The notes beneath the pieces were generated by a model. That model was not told where the DNA came from, ran no database searches, and saw nothing but the letters and a program-made list of their open reading frames with translations. Positions 16,761-23,777 of a stretch of 64,000 bases of DNA are shown here, in pieces. Each line of letters starts with the position of its first letter. The stretch's first letter is position 1. Source of the stretch: Bacteroidota bacterium (GTDB lineage: Bacteria > Bacteroidota > Ignavibacteria > UBA10030 > UBA8401); contig JBBAAO010000001.1 in NCBI GenBank assembly GCA_041658205.1, positions 1,178,001 to 1,242,000 of the forward strand, given 5' to 3'. Both the position numbers and the translations under genes were made by a program.

Positions 16761-17473
16761 ACAGACCAAAGATGAAATTTGGAATTGTTGTGTTTCCCGG
16801 CTCCAATTGCGATCACGATGCATATCACACTACAAAACATGTGTTAGGTCAGGAAGCGGAGTTTCTCTGGCACAAAGAATCTGATTTGAAAAATTCTGAT
16901 GTCATCATCCTCCCCGGCGGATTTTCCTATGGTGACTATCTTCGCACAGGTGCCATTGCACGTTTCTCACCCATCATGAATGAAGTAATGAACTTTGCAG
17001 AGAAGGGTGGAGTTGTTATTGGTATTTGCAATGGATTTCAGATTTTATGCGAATCTGGTCTGCTTCCAGGCGTATTGCTGAGAAATCGTTCATTGCTGTT
17101 TTCCAGTAGGCATGTGAACATCAGAGTAGAACATTCGGAGTCTCGGTACACGAACACACTTACTTCCGGAGACATTCTCAGTATTCCCATCGCGCATGGC
17201 GAAGGGAATTTTTTTGCCGAACCGGATACGATAAAATCGTTAGAAGAGAATGGACAAGTGGTATTCCGTTATTGTGATGAGTATGGAGAAACAACGGACG
17301 AATCAAATCCAAATGGCTCAATCAATAATATTGCCGGAATTATGAACAAGACCGGTAATGTGATGGGAATGATGCCGCATCCGGAACGTGCAAGTGAGAT
17401 ACAACTTGGTTCTGCGGATGGGAAAAAGATTTTTGAATCGCTTATTCAGAGTTTCGTTTTACAATCAGCATAA
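16757..17473 (+). CDS. purQ: Phosphoribosylformylglycinamidine synthase glutaminase subunit PurQ
   Basis: This 238-residue class I glutamine amidotransferase has the catalytic Cys in VIGICNGFQILCESGLLPG and the His/Glu pair in MGMMPHPERASE. FGIVVFPGSNCDHDAYH and VIILPGGFSYGDYLRTGAIA are further PurQ signatures. It releases ammonia from glutamine for the PurL active site in step four of purine synthesis. The start ATG lies inside the purS stop (ATGA overlap), and a weak terminator follows at 17473-17498. Confidence 0.97.
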   Translation: MNRPKMKFGIVVFPGSNCDHDAYHTTKHVLGQEAEFLWHKESDLKNSDVIILPGGFSYGDYLRTGAIARFSPIMNEVMNFAEKGGVVIGICNGFQILCESGLLPGVLLRNRSLLFSSRHVNIRVEHSESRYTNTLTSGDILSIPIAHGEGNFFAEPDTIKSLEENGQVVFRYCDEYGETTDESNPNGSINNIAGIMNKTGNVMGMMPHPERASEIQLGSADGKKIFESLIQSFVLQSA

Positions 17474-17506
17474 CTGGAAAATATATATTTGTTCCAGTGA
17501 TTTTTA
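17473..17506 (+). terminator. Weak terminator candidate after purQ
   Basis: The 7-bp inverted repeat ACTGGAA (17473-17479) and TTCCAGT (17492-17498) encloses a 12-base AT-rich loop and is followed by GATTTTTA. The T run is short, so termination may be partial and allow some read-through into tatA. Confidence 0.4.
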
Positions 17507-17521
17507 GAAAGGATGGATATT

Positions 17522-17719
17522 ATGTTTGGAATGGGAACATCGGAATTAATGTTAATTGGTTTGGTAATTTTAGTTCTCTTTGGCGCGAAAAAAATTCCTG
17601 AGTTTATGAAAGGAATTGGGAAAGGTGTCAGTGAATTCAAAAAGGGAATGAATGAAGTGCAGAATGAACTGAACAAAGAACCAACAGAAACAAAGCCGGA
17701 AGAAAAAGAAAAGAAGTAA
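17522..17719 (+). CDS. tatA: Sec-independent protein translocase subunit TatA/TatE
   Basis: The ATG at 17522 (65 residues) is preferred over the in-frame ATG at 17513, because AGAAAGGA (17506-17513) sits at the right distance only from the former. One transmembrane helix (ELMLIGLVILVLFGAKKIPE) is followed by the amphipathic helix FMKGIGKGVSEFKKGMNEVQ and a charged Lys/Glu tail. TatA oligomers form the pore of the twin-arginine pathway for folded proteins. No tatC is encoded in the window. Confidence 0.92.
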   Translation: MFGMGTSELMLIGLVILVLFGAKKIPEFMKGIGKGVSEFKKGMNEVQNELNKEPTETKPEEKEKK

Positions 17720-17819
17720 ATATACCGTTCATGATGTGCACTTATTGCTGCGATTAATTGCCAGACGAGATATTAATTTTCGTTGAGCATGTAGCGGAAC
17801 CTTTTTTTAATTCCTCAAT

Positions 17820-19244
17820 TTGAATATTCACGAAACATACGACTCCTACCGCAATCGTCTACTGAACGGCGAAGAAACCGTTGAATCACGTGTCAGTGGA
17901 CATCTCTCAGAAATCAACCGCAGAAATAATCTTAACGCATTCCTTTCTGTCTTTCATGATGAATCAGTTCATACTGCCCGGGAAATAGATGGTAAAATCA
18001 AGAACGGAAATGCAGGTCCGCTTGCAGGAATGGTAATTGCTATAAAAGATGTCCTGTGCATGAAGGGAAAAATAACGACATGCGGTTCGAAGATGCTGGA
18101 ACATTATGAGGCGATTTATGATGCGACAGTAATCAAAAAACTTCGTGATGCGGACGCGCTCTTCATCGGAAAAACAAACATGGATGAATTTGCCATGGGT
18201 TCATCGGGAGAAAATTCTGCGTACGGTGCAACAAAACACCCGCTCGATGAATCTCGTGTTCCAGGCGGTTCCAGCAGCGGATCGTGTGTAGCAGTCGCAG
18301 CAGGAATGGCTACCACATCGCTTGGTACGGATACTGGCGGTTCTATTCGACAGCCTGCAGGACTTTGTGGAATTGTTGGATTAAAACCGACATACGGAAG
18401 AGTTTCTCGATATGGGCTTGTTGCGTTTGCTTCTTCATTCGATCAGATCGGACCATTTTCTCATTCTGTCCGCGATGCGGCTAGAGTATTGCAAGTGATC
18501 GCAGGAAGTGACGAAAATGATTCAACATCAGCAAACATTGATGTTCCTGATTATTTGTCTGCAATGAATCGAAATGTGAAGGGAATGAAGATTGGTCTAC
18601 CGAAAGAATATTTCTCTGATGCACTGAATTCCGAAATTCGCTCAGTGATTCAAGCAAAAGTGGATGTGTTGAAGCATGCTGGTGCTGAGATCGTTGAAGT
18701 GTCATTACCAAATTCCGAATACACAATTTCGACATATTATATTCTTGCAACTGCTGAAGCATCCTCCAACCTTGCACGATACGATGGTGCTCGATATGGA
18801 TATCGTTCACCAAATGCAACGGATTTGCAGAGCATGTATGTGAAGTCTCGCAGCGAAGGATTTGGTGATGAAGTGAAACGTAGGATTATGCTCGGCACGT
18901 ATGTGTTATCTTCCGGATATTACGATGCATATTATCGGAAAGCACAGCAAGTCCGCCGATTGATTCAAAATGATTTTATGAATGCCTTTAAAACCGTTGA
19001 TTGTATTTTAACACCAATTGCTCCCAGCACGGCATTTAAATTGGGAGAAAAAATGGATGATCCGCTGCAGATGTATCTAAATGATATCTATACTGTTTCA
19101 GCAAATCTTGCAGGAATTCCAGGGATGAGTATCCCGGCGGGTGTTGATAAAAACGGATTACCGATCGGTATTCAATTACTTGGGAAACAATTTGGTGAAG
19201 CCACAATTTTGAAGGTTGGAGATTTTCTTGAAACTGTTAATTAA
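17820..19244 (+). CDS. gatA: Asp-tRNA(Asn)/Glu-tRNA(Gln) amidotransferase subunit A
   Basis: This 474-residue amidase-signature enzyme has the Ser-Ser-Lys triad: Lys76 in MVIAIKDVLCMKG, the cis-Ser within TDTGGSIRQPAGLCG, and the nucleophile in VPGGSSSGSCVAVAAG. The motif DEFAMGSSGENSAYG is typical of GatA rather than general amidases. It releases ammonia from glutamine for transamidation of mischarged tRNA in the GatCAB complex. gatB and gatC are not adjacent. The start codon is a TTG at 17820. No in-frame ATG precedes it and the ribosome binding site is poor, so the start is moderately certain. Confidence 0.95.
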   Translation: MNIHETYDSYRNRLLNGEETVESRVSGHLSEINRRNNLNAFLSVFHDESVHTAREIDGKIKNGNAGPLAGMVIAIKDVLCMKGKITTCGSKMLEHYEAIYDATVIKKLRDADALFIGKTNMDEFAMGSSGENSAYGATKHPLDESRVPGGSSSGSCVAVAAGMATTSLGTDTGGSIRQPAGLCGIVGLKPTYGRVSRYGLVAFASSFDQIGPFSHSVRDAARVLQVIAGSDENDSTSANIDVPDYLSAMNRNVKGMKIGLPKEYFSDALNSEIRSVIQAKVDVLKHAGAEIVEVSLPNSEYTISTYYILATAEASSNLARYDGARYGYRSPNATDLQSMYVKSRSEGFGDEVKRRIMLGTYVLSSGYYDAYYRKAQQVRRLIQNDFMNAFKTVDCILTPIAPSTAFKLGEKMDDPLQMYLNDIYTVSANLAGIPGMSIPAGVDKNGLPIGIQLLGKQFGEATILKVGDFLETVN

Positions 19245-19275
19245 TATTTACTCTCACATTTAAAAAATAAATTCT

Positions 19276-20268
19276 ATGAGCATTCTCGTCAACAAAAAAA
19301 CCAGACTTGTTGTACAGGGCATTACCGGTGGTGAAGGAACATTTCACACATCGCAAATGCTTGCATACGGAACAAACGTTGTCGCTGGTGTTACACCCGG
19401 CAAAGGTGGTTCCCATTACAAAGGAAATGAAAAGGATCAATTCAATCGCGAAGTACCGGTCTTCAATACTGTTGCCGATGCTGTGAAAGAGCAGGGAGCA
19501 AACACTTCTATTATTTACGTTCCGGCTGCATTTGCTGGAGACGCGATTATGGAAGCAGCAGACGGCGGTGTAAAATTGATTGTCTGTATCACCGAAGGAA
19601 TTCCTGTGAAAGATATGGTTCAGGCATATGAATATATTTCCCAAAAAGGTGTCCGTCTTATCGGACCGAATTGCCCGGGGATCATTACTCCCGGTGAAGC
19701 AAAAGTTGGTATCATGCCTGCGTTCATCCATAAACCGGGGCGTGTTGGCGTTGTTTCTCGAAGCGGAACATTGACGTATGAATCTGTTTGGCAATTGACG
19801 GAACGAGGAATCGGCCAATCGACCTGTATCGGTATTGGCGGCGATCCAATTATCGGTACGCGATTTATCGACGCGATTAAATTATTTAACGAAGATGATA
19901 AGACAGACGGTATCATTATGATTGGTGAGATCGGCGGAAGCGCTGAAGAAGAAGCAGCAGAATACATTAAGAAAAATGTTTCGAAACCGGTTGTTGGATT
20001 TATTGCCGGAAGAACTGCTCCTCCAGGTAGAAGAATGGGACATGCCGGCGCGATTATCTCCGGAGGGAAAGGGACGGCAGATGAAAAAATGAAAGCGATG
20101 AAAAGCGCTGGAATTTTTGTTGTGGATTCACCAGCTTCGATGGGTGAAATGATGAAAAATGCACTCACAAAAAAATACAAGGCATCGTATACGCTCAAGG
20201 CAAAAAAGAAAACTGCCAAGAAAAAGGTTACTGTAAAAAAGAAGACCATGAAAAAGAAAAAGAAATAA
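19276..20268 (+). CDS. sucD: Succinyl-CoA synthetase alpha subunit with a lysine-rich C-terminal tail
   Basis: The protein has 330 residues against about 290 for most SucD proteins. The CoA-binding Rossmann domain (VQGITGGEGTFHTSQMLAYG, GVTPGKGGSHYKG) and the ligase domain are complete, with the phosphorylated His256 in MGHAGAIISGGKGTADEKM. It catalyses the ATP- or GTP-forming step from succinyl-CoA in the TCA cycle, normally with SucC. The sucC gene is not beside it. The last 35 residues are unusual: from about residue 296 the sequence becomes a run of Lys with Ala, Thr and Val (LKAKKKTAKKKVTVKKKTMK), resembling histone H1-like tails. The tail is in frame and ends at a normal stop 43 bases before ndk. 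Confidence 0.95.
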   Translation: MSILVNKKTRLVVQGITGGEGTFHTSQMLAYGTNVVAGVTPGKGGSHYKGNEKDQFNREVPVFNTVADAVKEQGANTSIIYVPAAFAGDAIMEAADGGVKLIVCITEGIPVKDMVQAYEYISQKGVRLIGPNCPGIITPGEAKVGIMPAFIHKPGRVGVVSRSGTLTYESVWQLTERGIGQSTCIGIGGDPIIGTRFIDAIKLFNEDDKTDGIIMIGEIGGSAEEEAAEYIKKNVSKPVVGFIAGRTAPPGRRMGHAGAIISGGKGTADEKMKAMKSAGIFVVDSPASMGEMMKNALTKKYKASYTLKAKKKTAKKKVTVKKKTMKKKKK

Positions 20269-20311
20269 CAAGAATCATATTTGTCACAATACATTAGTAA
20301 AGGGAAAAACA

Positions 20312-20731
20312 ATGGCTGTTGAAAGAACATTATGTATCATGAAACCGGACTGCGTTCGTAAGGGTCTGCAAGGCGCGGTACTGTCGCAAATTCAAAAAGC
20401 AGGATTCAAAGTACTCGGATTCAAACAAGTACAATTAACAAAGGAACAAGCAGGTGCATTTTATGCAGTACATAAAGAACGTCCGTTCTACCCGTCACTG
20501 GTTGAATTTATGACATCGGGTCCGGTTGTTCCAGTGGCGTTAGAAAAAGTAAATGCGGTAGTAGACTATCGAACATTAATCGGTGCAACCGATCCTAAAG
20601 ATGCTGCAGAAGGAACCATCCGTAAATTATATGCAGACAGCAAAGGGGAGAATATTGTTCACGGCTCAGATTCGGCAGAAAATGGAAAGATTGAAGTAGC
20701 ATTTTTCTTTGCTGAAAGTGAATTAGTCTAA
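20312..20731 (+). CDS. ndk: Nucleoside diphosphate kinase
   Basis: The protein has 139 residues, the usual NDK length. The active-site His117 lies in ENIVHGSDSAENGKIEVAFF, and the family start ERTLCIMKPDCVRKGLQGAV is clear, with Cys in place of the common Ala after PD. It balances nucleoside triphosphate pools by moving the gamma phosphate through the phosphohistidine. It follows sucD by 43 bases, a functional pairing since NDK often accepts the nucleotide made by succinyl-CoA synthetase. A strong terminator follows at 20761. Confidence 0.97.
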   Translation: MAVERTLCIMKPDCVRKGLQGAVLSQIQKAGFKVLGFKQVQLTKEQAGAFYAVHKERPFYPSLVEFMTSGPVVPVALEKVNAVVDYRTLIGATDPKDAAEGTIRKLYADSKGENIVHGSDSAENGKIEVAFFFAESELV

Positions 20732-20760
20732 TAAAACTATGTTGTAAGAATCAAATATTG

Positions 20761-20793
20761 AACGGTCGGTGAATAGCCGACCGTTTTGTATTT
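20761..20793 (+). terminator. Rho-independent terminator after ndk
   Basis: A perfect 9-bp stem AACGGTCGG (20761-20769) and CCGACCGTT (20777-20785) with a 7-base loop is followed by TTGTATTTAT. It ends the sucD-ndk unit and lies 14 bases before the Nudix gene's leader. Confidence 0.88.
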
Positions 20794-20806
20794 ATGGTGA
20801 GATGAT

Positions 20807-21337
20807 ATGCTTAAACGATGGAAACAGCTTTCGACAAAAATAGTCTTCCAAAATCCTTGGTGGACGTATAAACTTGATGAATTTAAAATTCCGGATGGAA
20901 TAACGGGGGAATACAATTACGTGTATACGCGTGGTGCCAGTATGATTATTCCGTTAACACCGGAAGGGAAAATCATTCTTGTCAATCAATATCGCTATCT
21001 TTGTGATAAGGAAAGTATTGAATTTCCGTGCGGCGGAGTGAAAGAAGGAAAATCATACGAAGAGATGGCACAGATCGAATTATTGGAAGAAACCGGTTTC
21101 CGATCAAATAATCTGAAGGGAGTTGCAGAATTTAATCCATACAACGGCGTGACAAATGAAATCTGTAAAGTATTTATCGCCAGAGAATTAGTGCAGTCAA
21201 AGGCGTTACCGGATGCAACCGAAGAATTTGAAATTTTGTATAAGACAATCGATGAAATTGATGAGTTGGTTCACAACAATACCATGTGGGATGGCATGAG
21301 CATAGCTGCTTGGGGACTAGTGCGCAACAAATTATGA
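20807..21337 (+). CDS. Nudix hydrolase with a degenerate Nudix box
   Basis: This 176-residue protein has the ADP-ribose pyrophosphatase-like fold: an N-terminal beta sheet (KIVFQNPWWTYKLDEFKIPD), then IILVNQYRYLCDKESIEFPC and the Nudix helix GGVKEGKSYEEMAQIELLEE. Compared with the consensus GX5EX7REUXEEXGU, the first Glu is Lys and the Arg is Ile, while the metal-binding EE pair and the TGF ending are kept. Activity is therefore plausible but not certain. Family members hydrolyse nucleoside diphosphates linked to another group. The substrate cannot be read from the sequence. Confidence 0.85.
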   Translation: MLKRWKQLSTKIVFQNPWWTYKLDEFKIPDGITGEYNYVYTRGASMIIPLTPEGKIILVNQYRYLCDKESIEFPCGGVKEGKSYEEMAQIELLEETGFRSNNLKGVAEFNPYNGVTNEICKVFIARELVQSKALPDATEEFEILYKTIDEIDELVHNNTMWDGMSIAAWGLVRNKL

Positions 21338-21356
21338 CTCGATGAAAGGATAGACG

Positions 21357-22592
21357 ATGAAAAAAATATTTCTTCTTTTGCTTTGCTCTCTTTTCCTGAT
21401 AGCCAAGCCGATAAAAAAACTAAAGACCGGTGCTGACGTATTATTTGAAAGCAGAACAGAATTAATCGACGGAAAGAGAATAGGATTAATTACCAACCAC
21501 TCTGCTGTTCTCTCTAATGGTAAACATCTTGCTGATGCACTCCATGAATATCCAAAAGCAAAATTAATTGTATTGTTCGGTCCCGAACATGGAGTTCGCG
21601 GCGATGCTCCGGACGGGAGAGCGGTAAGGGATACCATTGATGACAAAACAGGTGTACCGGTATATTCATTATACGGAAATGTGAATAAACCGAGTACCAA
21701 CATGCTCAAAGATGTTGACCTGCTCATCTTTGATATTCAGGATGTTGGATCGAGATTCTACACATTCATTAGCACAATGTTTTTAGGAATGGAAGCAGCC
21801 GCGGAAAATAATATTCCCATCATCATCCTTGATCGCCCAAATCCCATTACGGGCGAAAACGTGCAAGGACCAATCCGTGTTGATTCGTTGAAAACATTCG
21901 TCGGGTGGGTACCGATTCCCATTGCTCACGGAATGACTGTCGGAGAACTGGCAGTGATGGCAAATCTTCAAGGCTGGCTGAAAGACCGAAAACCGGCAAA
22001 ACTGACGGTGGTCAAAATGGAAAACTGGAAACGTTCACAATGGTTTGATGAAACGAAACTTCACTGGATTAAACCTTCTCCAAACATGGCAACGTTGAAC
22101 ACTGCAACGGTTTATCCCGGACTTTGTTTAGTTGAAGGAATGAATGTGTCTGAAGGGAGAGGAAGTGAAAAGCCATTTGAATATATCGGCGCACCGTGGA
22201 TTAACGGTAAGGAACTCTCAAAATTGTTGAATGCTCAAAAACTTTCAGGTGTTACATTTCAGCCTATCGAATTCATACCAAAAGAAATTCCGAACGTAAC
22301 ATCGAATCCTAAATACAAGGATCAACTATGCAGCGGGGTTTATGTGAACGTTACCAATAGAAAAAAATTCGGCTCAGTGAAAGCGGGTATTGCACTGATT
22401 TGGGGAATTCATACGCTCTATAAAGACTCACTAAAGTTTCGTGATCGAGGATTCGATCGATTGGCAGGGACGCCAGTGATTCGCGAAATGATTTTGGAGG
22501 GAAAAACAGCAGATGAAATTGAAGATACATGGAAAGAGGAGTTAAAAGAATTTATGAAACTGAGAAAAAAAGTATTATTGTATTTGGATTAA
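21357..22592 (+). CDS. namZ: Exo-beta-N-acetylmuramidase NamZ-like protein (DUF1343)
   Basis: This 411-residue protein with a signal peptide (MKKIFLLLLCSLFLIAKPIK) belongs to DUF1343. Typical segments are RIGLITNHSAVLSNGKHLAD, IVLFGPEHGVRGDAPDGRAV, DLLIFDIQDVGSRFYTFIST, IILDRPNPITGENVQGPI and TVYPGLCLVEGMNVSEGRGS. A characterised member, Bacillus NamZ, removes terminal N-acetylmuramic acid from peptidoglycan fragments, so a role in wall recycling or scavenging in the periplasm is likely. It follows the Nudix gene by 19 bases with no terminator between. Two T9SS-exported amidases later in the window act on the same polymer. Confidence 0.85.
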   Translation: MKKIFLLLLCSLFLIAKPIKKLKTGADVLFESRTELIDGKRIGLITNHSAVLSNGKHLADALHEYPKAKLIVLFGPEHGVRGDAPDGRAVRDTIDDKTGVPVYSLYGNVNKPSTNMLKDVDLLIFDIQDVGSRFYTFISTMFLGMEAAAENNIPIIILDRPNPITGENVQGPIRVDSLKTFVGWVPIPIAHGMTVGELAVMANLQGWLKDRKPAKLTVVKMENWKRSQWFDETKLHWIKPSPNMATLNTATVYPGLCLVEGMNVSEGRGSEKPFEYIGAPWINGKELSKLLNAQKLSGVTFQPIEFIPKEIPNVTSNPKYKDQLCSGVYVNVTNRKKFGSVKAGIALIWGIHTLYKDSLKFRDRGFDRLAGTPVIREMILEGKTADEIEDTWKEELKEFMKLRKKVLLYLD

Positions 22593-22605
22593 TATCCTAA
22601 ACCTT

Positions 22606-22667
22606 CCGAAGGATTCACAAAATCTTTTTCATAACCTTCGCAAGGTTTTGAATCTTGGCAAGGTTGA
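22606..22667. repeat. Degenerate REP-like palindromic units
   Basis: Between namZ and the broken mgsA lie AACCTTCCGAAGG, AACCTTCGCAAGGTT (22633-22647) and ATCTTGGCAAGGTT (22654-22667). They share the AACCTTnCnAAGGTT core with each other, and the CTTGGCAAGG form recurs at 31276-31304. They resemble the longer palindromes around the nearby RAYT gene but are less perfect. Confidence 0.55.
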
Positions 22668-22683
22668 ACAACCGTAGGTACAA

Positions 22684-23073
22684 ATGAAAACAATAGCGTT
22701 AATAGCACATGACGGTAAGAAAGCAGATATCTTGTAATTTGCAAATGATAATAAGAAAGCTCTTTCTAAGTGTACATTGATTGCAACACGGACCACCGGC
22801 AAATTGCTGAAAGAAAAGGTCGGTTTGAATGTCAAGTGTTATTTGTCCGGTCCAATGGGAGGAGATGCAGAAATTGCAGCGTTAGTTGCCAATAAAAAAG
22901 TTCACGCCGTCATTTTTAACACCGATCCGCTCGACGCGCATCCTCATGATCCGGATATTCATGGATTAATGCGTGTATGTAATGTTCATAATATTCCGCT
23001 TGCAACGAATATTGCTACGGCACGGTTGATTATTTCACGGGAGGGATTGTTTTCCGATGAAGAGAAGAGATGA
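22684..23073 (+). pseudogene. mgsA: Methylglyoxal synthase gene with an in-frame stop at codon 18
   Basis: The frame starts MKTIALIAHDGKKADIL, then reads TAA at 22735-22737, and continues FANDNKKALSKCTLIATRTT in the same frame to the normal end at 23073. Without the stop it would be a 129-residue methylglyoxal synthase with phosphate-binding RTTGK, SGPMGGDAEIAALV including the catalytic Asp, and DPLDAHPHDPDIHGLMRV with the active-site His. The enzyme converts dihydroxyacetone phosphate to methylglyoxal. A single C-to-T change of CAA would explain the stop. The rest of the frame shows no other damage, so the mutation is recent, or it is a sequencing error. No convincing downstream in-frame restart exists. 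Confidence 0.85.
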
Positions 23074-23091
23074 TGGAGTAATTTTTATGAT

Positions 23092-23126
23092 AACACCTTC
23101 CAAGTCTTTAAGACCTGGAAGGTGTT
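23092..23126. repeat. Left flanking palindrome of the RAYT gene
   Basis: Arms AACACCTTCCAAGTCT (23092-23107) and AGACCTGGAAGGTGTT (23111-23126) pair over 16 positions with one mismatch and a 3-base loop. It lies 15 bases upstream of the transposase start. The same AACACCTTCCAnG arm recurs on the other side of the gene. Confidence 0.8.
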
Positions 23127-23140
23127 AAGTTTTCAATATT

Positions 23141-23731
23141 ATGTTAGAGCCAGAAAAATATTATCATATTTATAATCGAGGGAACAATCGGGAGAATATT
23201 TTCAAAGAAGAGAAAAACTATTCCTATTTCTTAAAATTATATGAACGCCATATCGATCCGGTAGCTGAAACGTATGCATATTGTTTAATGAAAAACCATT
23301 TTCATCTATTGGTTAAAATAAAAGAACATCTTCCGTCAAACCTTCCGGGTTTTCAAAACTTGGAAGGTGATAGGAACCCATCACGCGCTTTTTCAAATTT
23401 ATTTAACGCATACACCAAATCTATCAACAAGATGTATCACAGAACAGGTTCGTTATTTGAAAAAAACTTTCATCGCATCGAAGTAACTTCGGATTCATAT
23501 TTTTCACGACTTGTCCAATATATTCACTTTAATCCGCAGCACCATGGATTCTGCGACGATTTCCGAACATATCCTTATTCTTCATTTAATATTATTCTAT
23601 CTGAGACAGAGACGAAGATCAATCGCAATTCAGTTATTCAGTGGTTCGGTGGCAGGGAGGAGTTTATTGAATTCCACAAAAATGTTACGAAAGAAAAAGA
23701 AATTGCAGATTTAATAGGAGATGATATTTAG
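23141..23731 (+). CDS. REP-associated tyrosine transposase (RAYT, IS200/IS605-like)
   Basis: This 196-residue protein of the Y1 transposase superfamily has the HUH motif in YCLMKNHFHLLVKI, the candidate nucleophilic Tyr in AFSNLFNAYTKSINKMYHRT, and the conserved GSLFEKNFHRIEV and YIHFNPQHHGF segments. The start EPEKYYHIYNRGNNRENIFK is typical of RAYTs. These enzymes bind and cut single-stranded REP palindromes and are usually single-copy rather than self-spreading. Near-identical palindromes flank it at 23092-23126 and 23739-23775. A third copy lies within the coding sequence (23340-23368) and encodes LPGFQNLEG without disturbing the frame. It sits directly after the disrupted mgsA. Confidence 0.92.
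   Translation: MLEPEKYYHIYNRGNNRENIFKEEKNYSYFLKLYERHIDPVAETYAYCLMKNHFHLLVKIKEHLPSNLPGFQNLEGDRNPSRAFSNLFNAYTKSINKMYHRTGSLFEKNFHRIEVTSDSYFSRLVQYIHFNPQHHGFCDDFRTYPYSSFNIILSETETKINRNSVIQWFGGREEFIEFHKNVTKEKEIADLIGDDI
23340..23368. repeat. REP palindrome inside the RAYT coding sequence
   Basis: ACCTTCCGGGTTTT (23340-23353) and AAAACTTGGAAGGT (23355-23368) pair over 14 positions with two G-T wobbles and a one-base spacer. It matches the core of the flanking palindromes. It is translated as part of the loop between the HUH strand and the Tyr helix. Confidence 0.75.
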
Positions 23732-23738
23732 ATTATGT

Positions 23739-23775
23739 AAACACCTTCCAGGTTTTTAAAACCTGGAAGGTGTTT
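23739..23775. repeat. Right flanking palindrome of the RAYT gene
   Basis: Perfect 18-base arms AAACACCTTCCAGGTTTT (23739-23756) and AAAACCTGGAAGGTGTTT (23758-23775) are separated by a single base. It lies 8 bases after the transposase stop and just before the convergent end of the transsulfuration gene at 23778, so it could also act as a bidirectional terminator. Confidence 0.85.
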
Positions 23776-23777
23776 CT

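Noticed and set aside
19237..20330. Frames of 193 and 236 codons on the minus strand opposite sucD
   Set aside because: They overlap a complete, well-conserved sucD. One is Phe-rich only because it reads the lysine tail backwards.
22777..23073. A shorter intact gene starting at an internal TTG after the mgsA stop
   Set aside because: It would lack the first strand and phosphate loop of methylglyoxal synthase and has no ribosome site, so a disrupted full-length gene is the better reading.
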